Origin: Salinimicrobium nanhaiense
GTDB lineage: Bacteria; Bacteroidota; Bacteroidia; Flavobacteriales; Flavobacteriaceae
Length of the DNA stretch: 64,000 nucleotides
Assembly (NCBI GenBank): GCA_012038135.1
Contig: JAAVJQ010000007.1
Coordinates: 62,001 to 126,000, forward strand
Direction: 5' to 3'
The translations under genes and the position numbers were made by a program. The notes under the pieces were generated by a model. That model had not been told where the DNA came from, did no database searches, and saw nothing but the letters and a program-made list of their open reading frames with translations. Positions 1-7,847 of this stretch are shown here, piece after piece (the stretch's first letter is position 1; each line of letters starts with the position of its first letter).

Positions 1-635
1 TTAGAACTTAGGTAAGAAGCAACTCCCTGACGATTAGCGTTCATAGCTTCTTTACCTTCTTCCCAGTTTGCAGGACATACTTCACCTTTTTCCTGTACAT
101 GAGTATAGGCATCGATCAAACGGATAAATTCCTTCACGTTCCTTCCAAGGGGCATATGGTTGATCCCTTCATGAAAAACAGTTCCTTCCTCATCAATTAG
201 GTAAGTAGCACGGTAAGTCACGTTGTCACCTTCTACAGTGTAAACTCCTGTTTCTTCGTTGTAGTTCTCATTTGTGATATCAAGGATCCCAAGTTGATTT
301 GCAAGATTACGGTTAGAATCTGCAAGGATCGGGTAAGTTACCCCTTCAATTCCTCCGTCATCTTTTGGAGTATTAAGCCATGCAAAGTGAACCTCGGGAG
401 TATCACAAGAAGCTCCTATCACCATTACATTTCTTTTTTCGAATTCAGATAATGCTTCCTGAAAAGCATGAAGTTCTGTAGGACAAACAAAAGTAAAGTC
501 TTTAGGATACCAGAAAAGCAATACTTTTTTTGCATTGTTCTTAGCTTCTTCAAAAACATTGATCTTGAATGTGTCTCCCATGTCGTTCATTGCGTTCACT
601 TGAAGATCTGGGAATTTTTTACCTACTAATGCCAT
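1..635 (-). CDS. 2-Cys peroxiredoxin (AhpC/Prx1 type), C-terminus cut by window edge
   Basis: Translating the minus strand from the ATG at 635 gives 211 codons running off the window at position 1. Family role: reduces hydrogen peroxide and organic hydroperoxides in the cytoplasm. The peroxidatic Cys51 lies in DFTFVCPTE and the resolving Cys187 in GEVCPANW, so this is a typical 2-Cys enzyme. Cys77 in GASCD is an extra cysteine. The C-terminal end reads GVASYLSS, close to the usual end of the family, so probably only a few residues are missing. A good TAnnTTTG promoter element lies about 40 bases upstream. The reductant partner (AhpF or thioredoxin) is not visible here. Confidence 0.95.
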   Translation of the reverse strand, partial: MALVGKKFPDLQVNAMNDMGDTFKINVFEEAKNNAKKVLLFWYPKDFTFVCPTELHAFQEALSEFEKRNVMVIGASCDTPEVHFAWLNTPKDDGGIEGVTYPILADSNRNLANQLGILDITNENYNEETGVYTVEGDNVTYRATYLIDEEGTVFHEGINHMPLGRNVKEFIRLIDAYTHVQEKGEVCPANWEEGKEAMNANRQGVASYLSS

Positions 636-674
636 AGTTATTTAAGTTTTTGTAATTAATATTTGAATTTGGTG

Positions 675-682
675 CAAAGATA
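675..682 (-). promoter_or_regulatory. Candidate -7 promoter element of the peroxiredoxin gene
   Basis: TATCTTTG on the minus strand matches the Bacteroidota -7 consensus TAnnTTTG and leaves a leader of roughly 35 bases before the ATG at 635. No clear -33 TTTG is present; that position falls inside the upstream terminator hairpin. Confidence 0.5.
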
Positions 683-691
683 AAAACAAAG

Positions 692-712
692 TACGGCCCG
701 CGAAGGGCCGTA
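692..712 (-). terminator. Rho-independent terminator after nhaC
   Basis: Perfect 8-bp stem TACGGCCC/GGGCCGTA with a 5-nt loop. On the minus strand it is followed by a T-rich tract. It lies downstream of the nhaC stop codon and just upstream of the peroxiredoxin promoter, separating the two genes. Confidence 0.8.
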
Positions 713-780
713 AATCTTTATTTTTTATCAACAAATAGTCTTTGATTATGACTATATGTTAGCCTATAGCTTTCACCTAT

Positions 781-2259
781 TTAGGCTGTTGTTTTTACTG
801 CCAGCTGCTTTATTTTAATATTAAAAGCAGCATAGAGAAGAGTCATGAATGGACTTAAATAATTGAAGACAGCATATACAAAATAGGAAGCTACAGGAAC
901 TCCAAGCACCCCGCTATGATAGGCTCCACATGTATTCCATGGAATGAGTACCGAAGTTACCGTTCCCGAATCTTCAAGTGATCTACTCAGGTTTTCCGGC
1001 GCCAGGCCTTTGTCTCTGTAGGCTTTGGCGAACATTTTTCCGGGAACTACGATCGCCAGATATTGATCTGAAGCTGTTGCATTCAATGTAATACAGCTTA
1101 AAACGGTACTGGCAAAGAGTCCAAAGGTGGTGTGGAATAGATTCAGCAGCGCTTTACTAATTGTGGCAAGGGCACCAATGGCATCCATTATACCTCCAAA
1201 TACCATCGCACAAATGATCAACCAGATGGTGCCAAGCATTCCGGACATTCCTCCTGACGAGAAAAGATCATTCAGCTGCGCATTATCTGTAGTTATGGAT
1301 GTATCTACAGTAATTGAATTCATAAGCCCAACGTAGGCTGCTTCAAAAGATAGGTTGTCATATCCGGCCACGGTGGCAACCACATCCGGCTGAAAGATCA
1401 CTGCAGCGGCTGCTCCCAGCAATGTGCCCAGCAAAAGAGCGATCAACGGAGAGGTCTTTTTTACAATGAGCAGTATAACCAGTGCCGGAACTACGAACAA
1501 CCACCCGCTAATATTAAAGGCAGCATCGATCGAACTCAAAATAGCAGCGGTATCTGCACTGCCCGATGGTTCTATAGTGAATCCTAAAATGATAAAAATA
1601 ATAAGTGTTATTGTTATAGTAGGAACAGTGGTTAAGGTCATATACCTTATATGAGTAAAAAGATCGGTCCCTGCCATTGCGGGAGCAAGGTTAGTCGTGT
1701 CGCTCAATGGTGACATCTTATCGCCAAAATAAGCCCCGGAAAGAATTGCCCCTGCAGTCATTCCCACAGAAATTCCCAGCGCTTCGGCTATACCAATAAG
1801 AGCAATCCCCACAGTGGCCGATGTGGTCCAGCTGCTTCCGGTTGCTACCGAAATAACAGCACAGATGATTACTGTTGCTGCAAGAAATATCGTTGGGTTA
1901 AGGATTTGTAATCCGTAGTAGATCATCGTGGGAATGATCCCGCTAATAAGCCAGGTGCCGGCAAGAGATCCTACCATTAAAAGAATAAGAATAGCACCGG
2001 TTGTGGATTTGATATTGTTTGCCACCTCCTCGATCATGGTGTCAAAGGAGACTTTATTGAAAAGTCCAACTATTGCTGCAACTGCGCCTCCAAGGAGTAA
2101 AATAAATTGATTTGAACCGCTTAAAGAGTCGTCCCCATAGACAAAAACGTTATAGGCAAGCATCCCGATAAGGGCAAAAACGGGAAAAAGTGCTTCCCAA
2201 ATATTCAACTCCCTATTTTCTACAATTTTGGTGTCTTCAATAAATTTTTCGTCTTCCAT
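781..2259 (-). CDS. nhaC: Na+/H+ antiporter of the NhaC family
   Basis: 492 residues, a very hydrophobic multi-pass inner-membrane protein with about a dozen membrane segments. The segments GSSWTTSATVGIALIGIAEALG and AILSGAYFGDKMSPLSDTTNLAPA (roughly residues 145-200) are the signature of the NhaC family, which exchanges sodium for protons to control internal pH and sodium. A hydrophilic N-terminal tail of about 20 residues precedes the first membrane span. It stands alone between two terminators. NhaC relatives include malate-lactate antiporters, so substrate is inferred from family. A sodium-extruding role fits a marine bacterium that also carries a sodium/sugar symporter in this window. 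Confidence 0.88.
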   Translation of the reverse strand: MEDEKFIEDTKIVENRELNIWEALFPVFALIGMLAYNVFVYGDDSLSGSNQFILLLGGAVAAIVGLFNKVSFDTMIEEVANNIKSTTGAILILLMVGSLAGTWLISGIIPTMIYYGLQILNPTIFLAATVIICAVISVATGSSWTTSATVGIALIGIAEALGISVGMTAGAILSGAYFGDKMSPLSDTTNLAPAMAGTDLFTHIRYMTLTTVPTITITLIIFIILGFTIEPSGSADTAAILSSIDAAFNISGWLFVVPALVILLIVKKTSPLIALLLGTLLGAAAAVIFQPDVVATVAGYDNLSFEAAYVGLMNSITVDTSITTDNAQLNDLFSSGGMSGMLGTIWLIICAMVFGGIMDAIGALATISKALLNLFHTTFGLFASTVLSCITLNATASDQYLAIVVPGKMFAKAYRDKGLAPENLSRSLEDSGTVTSVLIPWNTCGAYHSGVLGVPVASYFVYAVFNYLSPFMTLLYAAFNIKIKQLAVKTTA

Positions 2260-2407
2260 TTAAGGGGGGCATTTTATGAGGCTGTAATGTTACGATATTT
2301 CAGTAAAAGTTAAAAGTTACCCGTTCAATTGTTGACCTGTTCATCCCTTTTTTAAACATAAAAGACTTCCCTGTATCGAGCTTTTACAGCTTCGGAAGCA
2401 AAAAAAA

Positions 2408-2436
2408 AGCGGAAACCCTGCTGAAGAGTTTCCGCT
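2408..2436 (-). terminator. Terminator of the deoC-deoD operon
   Basis: 9-bp stem AGCGGAAAC/GTTTCCGCT with an 11-nt loop, followed on the minus strand by a run of about nine T residues. It starts about 24 bases after the deoD stop. Confidence 0.85.
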
Positions 2437-2459
2437 GAAAATATTTCTACCGGCTGAAT

Positions 2460-3158
2460 TTAGCCCAGTTCAAGTGCAATTTCTACCATTCCCCCAAAGG
2501 TCTTTTCCCTTTCTTCGGTCGTGGTTTTTTCTCCCGTCACCAAAGAATCTGAAATGGTCAACAGCGAAAGTGCATTTACATTGTGTTTTGCGGCGATGGT
2601 GTAAAGACCTGATGATTCCATTTCCACACAAAGTACGCCGAACTTGGACCACATCTGGTAAGATTCGAATTCATCTGCGTAAAATTCATCGCTGGTCAAT
2701 ACATTTCCCGCCTTTACCTCAATTCCCTTTTCTTTTGCTTTTTCAATAGCCTGCTGAAAAAGACTGAAACTGGCGGTAGGTGCAAAGTCGGCTCCCTGGA
2801 ATCTTGCCTGATTGATCCCTGAAGTTGAAGAGGCTGCCATGGCAATTACAATATCCCTGATCTTTACATTTTTTTGATAGGATCCTGCGCTGCCTACCCG
2901 AATAAGATTTTTTACGTTGAACTCATTGATCAATTCATGGGCATAAATAGAAATGGAAGGAACTCCCATTCCCGTACCCTGAACCGAAATTCTGCGACCT
3001 TTGTAGCTCCCGGTGTACCCAAACATGTTCCGCACCTTATTATAACATGTGATATCGTCAAGATAGGTCTCTGCTATCCATTTTGCCCTTAAAGGGTCTC
3101 CCGGTAATAGAACTGTTTCTGCTATATCGCCTTTTTTGGCGCCAATGTGAATGCTCAT
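2460..3158 (-). CDS. deoD: Purine-nucleoside phosphorylase, DeoD type
   Basis: 232 residues, the normal length for the hexameric DeoD-type enzyme. The family cleaves purine (deoxy)ribonucleosides with phosphate to the free base and (deoxy)ribose-1-phosphate in the cytoplasm. Visible family features are [14 protein letters not shown] near the N-terminus (phosphate binding), RVGSAGS around residue 87, VEMESSGLY around residue 180 and the SDS of [12 protein letters not shown] near residue 205, where the catalytic Asp sits. The start ATG overlaps the deoC stop by 4 nt, indicating translational coupling. Together with deoC it feeds deoxynucleoside carbon into central metabolism. Confidence 0.95.
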   Translation of the reverse strand: MSIHIGAKKGDIAETVLLPGDPLRAKWIAETYLDDITCYNKVRNMFGYTGSYKGRRISVQGTGMGVPSISIYAHELINEFNVKNLIRVGSAGSYQKNVKIRDIVIAMAASSTSGINQARFQGADFAPTASFSLFQQAIEKAKEKGIEVKAGNVLTSDEFYADEFESYQMWSKFGVLCVEMESSGLYTIAAKHNVNALSLLTISDSLVTGEKTTTEEREKTFGGMVEIALELG

Positions 3159-3808
3159 TTATTTAATTCGTTTACAATTGATACTCCCGAAGAGGTGCCA
3201 ATCCTTTCTACACCTGCTTCAATATATGTGAGCGCCGTGTCCAGATTTTTAATTCCGCCGGATGCTTTGATCTTTGCCTGCCCGTTCACCGCATTTTTCA
3301 TAAGCTCAATATTTTCCAATCTTGCGCCATCATTACCGAATCCGGTGGAAGTTTTTACAAAATCGGCCTTTGCTTTTACTGCAAGTTCACAGGCTTCAAC
3401 AATTTCTTCGGGGGTGAGGTAGCAGGTTTCAATGATCACCTTTAGCACCTTATCACCAATGGCTTTTTTGATTGCAGCTATTTCCTCTTCTACCTTTTGG
3501 AAGTTCTTAGATTTAAGTTCTCCAATGTTGATCACCATGTCAACTTCCTCGGCACCGTCTTCCAGAGCTTTGGTAGCTTCAAAGACTTTTGCTGCGGTAG
3601 ACATTGCGCCTAACGGAAAACCTACTACGGTACAAACCTTCACATTAGATCCGGAAAGACTTTTTTTAGCCAGGGATACATAACCGCTGTTCACGCAGAC
3701 CGAAAAGAAATCATATTCCACAGCTTCCTTGCAAAGCTGAATGATATCCTCCTCGTTGGCCGTAGCTTTTAGGATCGTGTGATCAATATATTTATTGATT
3801 TCAATCAT
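3155..3808 (-). CDS. deoC: Deoxyribose-phosphate aldolase
   Basis: 217 residues, a full-length DeoC TIM barrel. It splits 2-deoxyribose-5-phosphate into glyceraldehyde-3-phosphate and acetaldehyde. The Schiff-base lysine is Lys152 in [10 protein letters not shown]. The second active-site lysine is Lys181 in KASGGIK, and Asp90 lies in EEVDMVIN. The first gene of a two-gene operon, it overlaps deoD by 4 nt. A deoxyribose-1-phosphate mutase (deoB) is not in the window. Confidence 0.96.
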   Translation of the reverse strand: MIEINKYIDHTILKATANEEDIIQLCKEAVEYDFFSVCVNSGYVSLAKKSLSGSNVKVCTVVGFPLGAMSTAAKVFEATKALEDGAEEVDMVINIGELKSKNFQKVEEEIAAIKKAIGDKVLKVIIETCYLTPEEIVEACELAVKAKADFVKTSTGFGNDGARLENIELMKNAVNGQAKIKASGGIKNLDTALTYIEAGVERIGTSSGVSIVNELNK

Positions 3809-3901
3809 GAATTAAGTTTTTGTAAAAATGAATAAAAAGCTTTGCTCTTTTTATGACTCTGCTCAATAAAAGCAGAATCTTTTCTGAAGGGCAAAACCTC
3901 G

Positions 3902-3909
3902 CAAATATA
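3902..3909 (-). promoter_or_regulatory. Candidate -7 element of the deoC-deoD operon
   Basis: TATATTTG on the minus strand matches TAnnTTTG exactly and lies about 94 bases upstream of the deoC ATG. No well-spaced -33 element is seen. Confidence 0.4.
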
Positions 3910-3945
3910 AAGATTCGCAGCGGCTTTTAAAGGGTTTACAAAAAG

Positions 3946-3978
3946 AAAGGTCCCGAAAATGTCATTTAGGGAACCTTT
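3946..3978 (-). terminator. Probable terminator for the PLP enzyme gene
   Basis: Stem of 6 plus 3 bp (AAAGGT then CCC pairing with GGG then ACCTTT, one bulged A) with a 14-nt loop. T-rich flanks occur on both strands. It lies past the heptad repeats that follow the PLP-enzyme gene. Confidence 0.5.
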
Positions 3979-3985
3979 TTTTTAA

Positions 3986-4041
3986 GTTATGAGTTATGAG
4001 TAATGAGTTATGAGTAATGAGTTATGATTTATGAGTTCAGA
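3986..4041. repeat. Array of eight 7-bp repeats
   Basis: Eight consecutive heptads, mostly GTTATGA or GTAATGA, the last two diverged to TTTATGA and GTTCAGA. Part of a set of heptad arrays found after gene stops in this window. Confidence 0.9.
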
Positions 4042-4060
4042 ATTTGAGTTCAAGCTGAAG

Positions 4061-4081
4061 CCTTAAACCTTAAACCTTAAA
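4061..4081. repeat. Three tandem CCTTAAA heptads
   Basis: Three perfect CCTTAAA units ending 3 bases from the stop codon of the PLP-enzyme gene. The cyclic reverse complement of this unit (GGTTTAA) forms the array after the lrp gene, on the other side of the divergent pair. Confidence 0.9.
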
Positions 4082-4084
4082 CGT

Positions 4085-5287
4085 TCAGCCTAAGATTCCT
4101 ATCTTCTTCATACAGTCCTTCATCATGTTGTAGGTGCGCTCGATGTCATTATCAAGGCCGACTGACATCCTGATGATCCCATCGGTCAAGCCCATCTCCT
4201 TTTGTTCTTCTTCAGGAATTTCTGAAGAGGTGGAAGTTCCCGGTGCGCTGAAAAGGGTTTTGTAAAAGCCTAAACTCACCGCAAGATATCCGAGGTTCCT
4301 ATCCTGCATCAATTCCATTAAAGCGTTGGCTTTATCCAGGGAACCGGCATCAACAACAAGCATTCCGCCATATCCATATTCCTCATTCATCATGCTTTTA
4401 TACAATTCATGCCCCGGATGACTTTTAAGTCCGGGATAAATTGTTCGCAGTCCGTCCTGTTCAAATTTTTCCGCCAGGAACATTGCATTATGGCTGTGTT
4501 GTTTGATACGAATGTGCAGGGTGCGCAGGTTCTTAAGGATGGAGGCAGCTCTCATGCTGTCCATCGTAGGTCCCAGTAACATACTGGCACCGTCATTCAC
4601 GCTTCGCAGTTCGTTGATGAATTCCTGAGTTCCGCAGGTTACTCCGCCCACGGTGTCACTGGAACCATTGATAAATTTGGTAAGACTATGAATGACGACA
4701 TCTGCGCCCATCGCTCCCGGGGAAATAGCAAGAGGAGAAAATGTATTATCTACCACTAATTTAAGGTCATGCTTTTTTGCAATTTTTGAAAGTGCAGGAA
4801 GATCGGCTACTTCAAGTAATGGATTACTCACCGCTTCGCAGTAGAGCACTTTTGTACTGCCAGTAATTGCGGCTTCCACTTCTTCAAGATTGGTGATATC
4901 AACAAAGGAGGTGCTAATGTTGACTCTTGGCGCGAAATTCTTCAGGAAAGCATAGGTGCCACCATAAATAGTGCGGCTGGAAATGATATGATCCCCTGCC
5001 TGACATAACTGAAGTAACACCGGAGTGATTGCGCCCATTCCGCTGGCGGCAACATTGGCGGCTTCCGTTCCTTCCATGGCTGCAAGGGCTTCGCCGAGGT
5101 AAAGGTTCGAAGGGGAAGAGTGGCGCGAATATAAATAACATCCTTCCGCATTGCCTTCAAAGGTATCAAACATGGTCTTTGCTGAAAGAAAGGTGTAGGT
5201 GGAAGAATCTGAAATACTCGGGTTCACCCCTCCAAACTCTCCAAAATACTGGAGGTCCTGGATCTTGTCTGCTGGTTTAAATTTCAT
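4085..5287 (-). CDS. PLP-dependent gamma-family sulfur amino acid enzyme (methionine gamma-lyase / cystathionine gamma-synthase-like)
   Basis: 400 residues, full length for the Cys/Met metabolism PLP family. The PLP lysine is Lys204 in SLTKFINGSSD, the cofactor Asp is Asp180 in VVDNTF, and Tyr53 is in YSRHSSPSN. Divergence from an Lrp-type regulator resembles the mdeA-mdeR pair of Pseudomonas putida, which would suggest methionine gamma-lyase (methionine to methanethiol, ammonia and 2-oxobutyrate). However, the position equivalent to the lyase's reactive cysteine (YGC in that enzyme) is glycine here (TIYGGTY, Gly109-Gly110), as in gamma-synthases and homoserine sulfhydrylases. The exact reaction is therefore open. 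A 3-prime heptad array begins right after the stop. Confidence 0.85.
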   Translation of the reverse strand: MKFKPADKIQDLQYFGEFGGVNPSISDSSTYTFLSAKTMFDTFEGNAEGCYLYSRHSSPSNLYLGEALAAMEGTEAANVAASGMGAITPVLLQLCQAGDHIISSRTIYGGTYAFLKNFAPRVNISTSFVDITNLEEVEAAITGSTKVLYCEAVSNPLLEVADLPALSKIAKKHDLKLVVDNTFSPLAISPGAMGADVVIHSLTKFINGSSDTVGGVTCGTQEFINELRSVNDGASMLLGPTMDSMRAASILKNLRTLHIRIKQHSHNAMFLAEKFEQDGLRTIYPGLKSHPGHELYKSMMNEEYGYGGMLVVDAGSLDKANALMELMQDRNLGYLAVSLGFYKTLFSAPGTSTSSEIPEEEQKEMGLTDGIIRMSVGLDNDIERTYNMMKDCMKKIGILG

Positions 5288-5350
5288 GGAGAAAATGGTT
5301 TTGTTTTACTCAAAGTAAAGGTGCTTCAGGATAAAAATCAATAAGAAGCT

Positions 5351-5437
5351 GCTTTTGTAGAAAATAAAACTAAACTGAATCTAAATAGCTTTTATTTATT
5401 CTGAAAAATGTATTTTTGAGAAGCTTTTATAGAAAAA
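5351..5437. promoter_or_regulatory. Three direct repeats in the PLP enzyme-lrp divergent region
   Basis: GCTTTT-containing words begin at 5351 (GCTTTTGTAGAAAAT), 5388 (GCTTTTATTTATT) and 5423 (GCTTTTATAGAAAAA), spaced 37 and 35 bp. The first and third match at 13 of 15 positions. They flank the lrp -7 element and are candidate Lrp-family binding sites. This is an inference, since Lrp sites are degenerate. Confidence 0.4.
5411..5418 (+). promoter_or_regulatory. -7 element of the lrp-family gene
   Basis: TATTTTTG fits TAnnTTTG and sits 26 bases before the ATG at 5445. It is embedded between the second and third direct repeats, as expected for an autoregulated promoter. Confidence 0.55.
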
Positions 5438-5444
5438 TTAACAG

Positions 5445-5903
5445 ATGCAGCTCGACGCTATTGATCAACAATTACTCAGCCTGTTACAGGTGGATTCGAA
5501 AAAGACGAACAAGGAACTGGCTTCAAAGCTTCAGCTTTCTGTCACCGCGATATATGAGCGGATTCGAAAATTAGAAAGGAATGGGGTGATCTCCAAATAT
5601 GTTGCCCTTGTAAAACCTGAAAAAGTAGAGCGCTCCTTTACTGCTTTTTGCCAGATCAAACTCGTGCAGCATACCAAGGGCAATGTGACCCGGTTTGAAA
5701 GTCAGGTCGCAAAACTAACCGAAGTTCTTGAGGTCTTTCACGTGAGCGGGGAATATGACTATATCCTCAAGGTCATGGTAAAAGACATGGAAGCTTACCG
5801 GGAATTTATGCTCAACAAGCTCACCGCCCTGGACCATATTGGCAGCACCCAAAGTACCTTTGTAATTAGTCCGGTGAAAAATACCACGGCGCTAAATATT
5901 TAA
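5445..5903 (+). CDS. Lrp/AsnC family transcriptional regulator
   Basis: 152 residues, normal Lrp length. Residues 1-60 form the helix-turn-helix (LDAIDQQLLSLLQ, then ELASKLQLSVTAIYERIRKLERNGVI). Residues 65-145 form the ligand-binding RAM/AsnC domain, with VSGEYDYILKVMVKDMEAY around residue 105. Divergent from the PLP sulfur amino acid enzyme across 157 bp, so control of that neighbour in response to an amino acid, perhaps methionine, is the natural inference. The heptad array GGTTTAA follows the stop. Confidence 0.92.
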   Translation: MQLDAIDQQLLSLLQVDSKKTNKELASKLQLSVTAIYERIRKLERNGVISKYVALVKPEKVERSFTAFCQIKLVQHTKGNVTRFESQVAKLTEVLEVFHVSGEYDYILKVMVKDMEAYREFMLNKLTALDHIGSTQSTFVISPVKNTTALNI

Positions 5904-5906
5904 AAG

Positions 5907-5934
5907 GGTTTAAGGTTTAAGGTCTAAGGTTTAA
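5907..5934. repeat. Four GGTTTAA heptads after lrp
   Basis: Units GGTTTAA, GGTTTAA, GGTCTAA, GGTTTAA, followed by CGTTC. The CCTTAAA array near the PLP-enzyme stop is also followed by CGTTC. Confidence 0.9.
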
Positions 5935-5955
5935 CGTTCTGGCGCTGAAAAATTG

Positions 5956-5983
5956 GAATTTGGTGCTTAGAATTTGGTGCTTT
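5956..5983. repeat. Direct repeat with 14-bp period
   Basis: GAATTTGGTGCTTA is followed immediately by GAATTTGGTGCTTT, so the period is 14 bp, twice the 7-bp period of the neighbouring arrays. Confidence 0.85.
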
Positions 5984-6017
5984 TACTTGTGAATTCGTAA
6001 CCCGCACCTTACAGCTT

Positions 6018-6045
6018 CTCAATACTCACTACTCAATACTCACTA
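6018..6045. repeat. Direct repeat with 14-bp period (CTCAATA-CTCACTA twice)
   Basis: Two exact copies of CTCAATACTCACTA, readable as four heptads. With the preceding arrays it fills most of the 212-bp gap between lrp and lpdA. Confidence 0.9.
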
Positions 6046-6071
6046 CTTTTTTCAATTGTCATTAATAGTCG

Positions 6072-6079
6072 TACTTTTG
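6072..6079 (+). promoter_or_regulatory. -7 element of lpdA
   Basis: TACTTTTG matches TAnnTTTG, 36 bases before the lpdA ATG. A TTG at 6056-6058 is too close for a standard -33 element. Confidence 0.5.
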
Positions 6080-6115
6080 TTACTCTTTTAGAAAAATCAA
6101 CAAAAAAACATACTT

Positions 6116-7522
6116 ATGAGCACATATGATGTTGCTGTAATAGGTTCCGGGCCGGGAGGTTATGTAGCTGCAATTCGTTGCGCCCAGCTGGGAATGAAAA
6201 CTGCACTTATAGAAAAATATTCCAGTCTTGGCGGCACTTGTTTAAATGTGGGATGTATTCCAAGTAAGGCTTTACTTGATTCTTCTCACCACTACGAAGA
6301 TGCGGTCAAACATTTTGAAGATCACGGGATCGAGCTTACCGGCGAAGTAAAGGTGAACCTTCAGAAAATGATCGAGCGAAAGGAGTCTGTGGTCAATCAA
6401 ACGGTTGACGGGATAAAATTCCTCATGAACAAGAACAAGATCGAAGTTTTTGAAGGCATTGGGTCATTTAAAGATGCAACTCATATAGAAATTTCAAAGT
6501 CTGAAGGTGAATCTGAAACCATTGAAGCAAAACACATCATTATAGCTACAGGTTCCAAACCTGCAAGCCTGCCTTTTATACAACTGGATAAAGAGCGGGT
6601 GATCACGTCTACTGAAGCTCTTAAGATGAAGGAAGTTCCAAAACATCTTGTGATCATTGGCGGCGGAGTTATCGGTCTTGAACTTGGCCAGGTTTATATG
6701 CGATTAGGAGCAGAAGTTTCTGTAGTGGAATATATGGACAGGATCATCCCCACTATGGATGCAGCCCTTTCCAAGGAGCTTACTAAATCCTTGAAGAAAC
6801 AGGGAATGAAGTTCTATGTTTCCCACCAGGTGAATGCTGTGGAAAGAAAAGGTGACGAGGTGATTATAAAGGCAAAAGACAAGAAGGATAAAGAAGTTGA
6901 ATTTAAAGGGGATTACTGCCTGGTGGCTGTGGGAAGAAAGCCTTTTACTGAAGGTTTAAATGCAGATGCCTCCGGAGTAAAGATCGACGACCGCGGTAGA
7001 GTAGAGGTGAACGAACATTTACAAACCAATGTGAAGAATATCTATGCCATTGGAGATGTGATAAAAGGTCCTATGCTGGCTCATAAAGCTTCGGAAGAGG
7101 GAACTCTTGTTGCAGAAACCATTGCCGGACAAAAGCCACACATTAATTATAATCTTATTCCGGGAGTGGTATATACCTGGCCCGAAGTTGCTGCAGTTGG
7201 AAAGACCGAAGAGCAATTGAAGGAAGAAGGAGTGAAGTATAAGGAAGGAAAATTTCCTATGCGCGCCCTTGGTAGATCAAGAGCCAGTGGCGATACAGAT
7301 GGTTTTGTGAAAATTCTGTCCGATGAAAGTACAGATGAGGTTCTGGGGGTGCATATGATTGGTGCAAGAACTGCCGATCTTATTGCTGAAGCCGTTACTG
7401 CAATGGAATTTCGGGCATCTGCGGAAGATATTTCCAGGATGAGCCACGCACATCCCACATATGCCGAAGCCGTTAAAGAAGCTGCCCTTGCAGCGACCGA
7501 TAACAGGCCGATCCATATGTAA
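6116..7522 (+). CDS. lpdA: Dihydrolipoyl dehydrogenase (E3)
   Basis: 468 residues, full length. It reoxidises dihydrolipoamide in the pyruvate, 2-oxoglutarate, branched-chain or glycine-cleavage complexes, using FAD and NAD. Features: FAD-binding GSGPGGYVAA at residues 11-20, the redox disulfide in GGTCLNVGCIPSKALL, a second dinucleotide fold at VIIGGGVIGLELGQVYMRLGAEV, the FAD-binding AIGDV, and the C-terminal catalytic His-Glu in HAHPTYAEAVKEAA. It is monocistronic with its own promoter and terminator, as is common when one E3 serves several complexes. Confidence 0.97.
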   Translation: MSTYDVAVIGSGPGGYVAAIRCAQLGMKTALIEKYSSLGGTCLNVGCIPSKALLDSSHHYEDAVKHFEDHGIELTGEVKVNLQKMIERKESVVNQTVDGIKFLMNKNKIEVFEGIGSFKDATHIEISKSEGESETIEAKHIIIATGSKPASLPFIQLDKERVITSTEALKMKEVPKHLVIIGGGVIGLELGQVYMRLGAEVSVVEYMDRIIPTMDAALSKELTKSLKKQGMKFYVSHQVNAVERKGDEVIIKAKDKKDKEVEFKGDYCLVAVGRKPFTEGLNADASGVKIDDRGRVEVNEHLQTNVKNIYAIGDVIKGPMLAHKASEEGTLVAETIAGQKPHINYNLIPGVVYTWPEVAAVGKTEEQLKEEGVKYKEGKFPMRALGRSRASGDTDGFVKILSDESTDEVLGVHMIGARTADLIAEAVTAMEFRASAEDISRMSHAHPTYAEAVKEAALAATDNRPIHM

Positions 7523-7542
7523 TTTTTAAAAAGCACAAATGC

Positions 7543-7577
7543 AATACCTGCCGAAAATCTCCTTTTTGGCAGGTATT
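7543..7577 (+). terminator. Terminator of lpdA
   Basis: 10-bp perfect stem AATACCTGCC/GGCAGGTATT with a 15-nt loop followed by a T run. Confidence 0.9.
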
Positions 7578-7671
7578 TTTTTGTTGCTCTTATAGAAAAT
7601 AATTTTTCTTCTCCTCATTTCCGTGTCATTCCTTTTACTACTTTTATCTCGTATTTAAAAAACTGGAAATC

Positions 7672-7779
7672 ATGCCAAAAGAAAAATCTCCCTCAAAGAA
7701 TTCAGCTAAGAAAGAACCTGTGCTGAGCCTGAAAGAGAAACGTGCTGCAAAGGCAGCCAAGAAGAAAAACAGATCATAA
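7672..7779 (+). CDS. Very small lysine-rich basic protein (35 aa)
   Basis: ATG to TAA encodes 35 residues: it opens MPKEKSPSKNSAKK and ends SLKEKRAAKAAKKKNRS. It is strongly basic (lysine/arginine-rich) with no membrane segment, and the C-terminal half would form a charged helix. Support for a real gene: it fills a gap otherwise unexplained, begins right after a plausible promoter region, and is followed within 20 bp by an 11-bp perfect terminator hairpin. Function unknown. Binding to nucleic acid or ribosomes is only a guess from the charge. Confidence 0.65.
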   Translation: MPKEKSPSKNSAKKEPVLSLKEKRAAKAAKKKNRS

Positions 7780-7798
7780 TCTTATTTTATAAGAACTG

Positions 7799-7824
7799 AA
7801 AAGGCTGCCCGGAGGCAGCCTTTT
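7799..7824. terminator. Bidirectional terminator between the small basic gene and the 94-aa gene
   Basis: Perfect 11-bp inverted repeat AAAAGGCTGCC/GGCAGCCTTTT with a 4-nt loop. A-rich and T-rich flanks serve both convergent genes. Confidence 0.9.
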
Positions 7825-7847
7825 ATATTTAGAATGGTCAATATATA

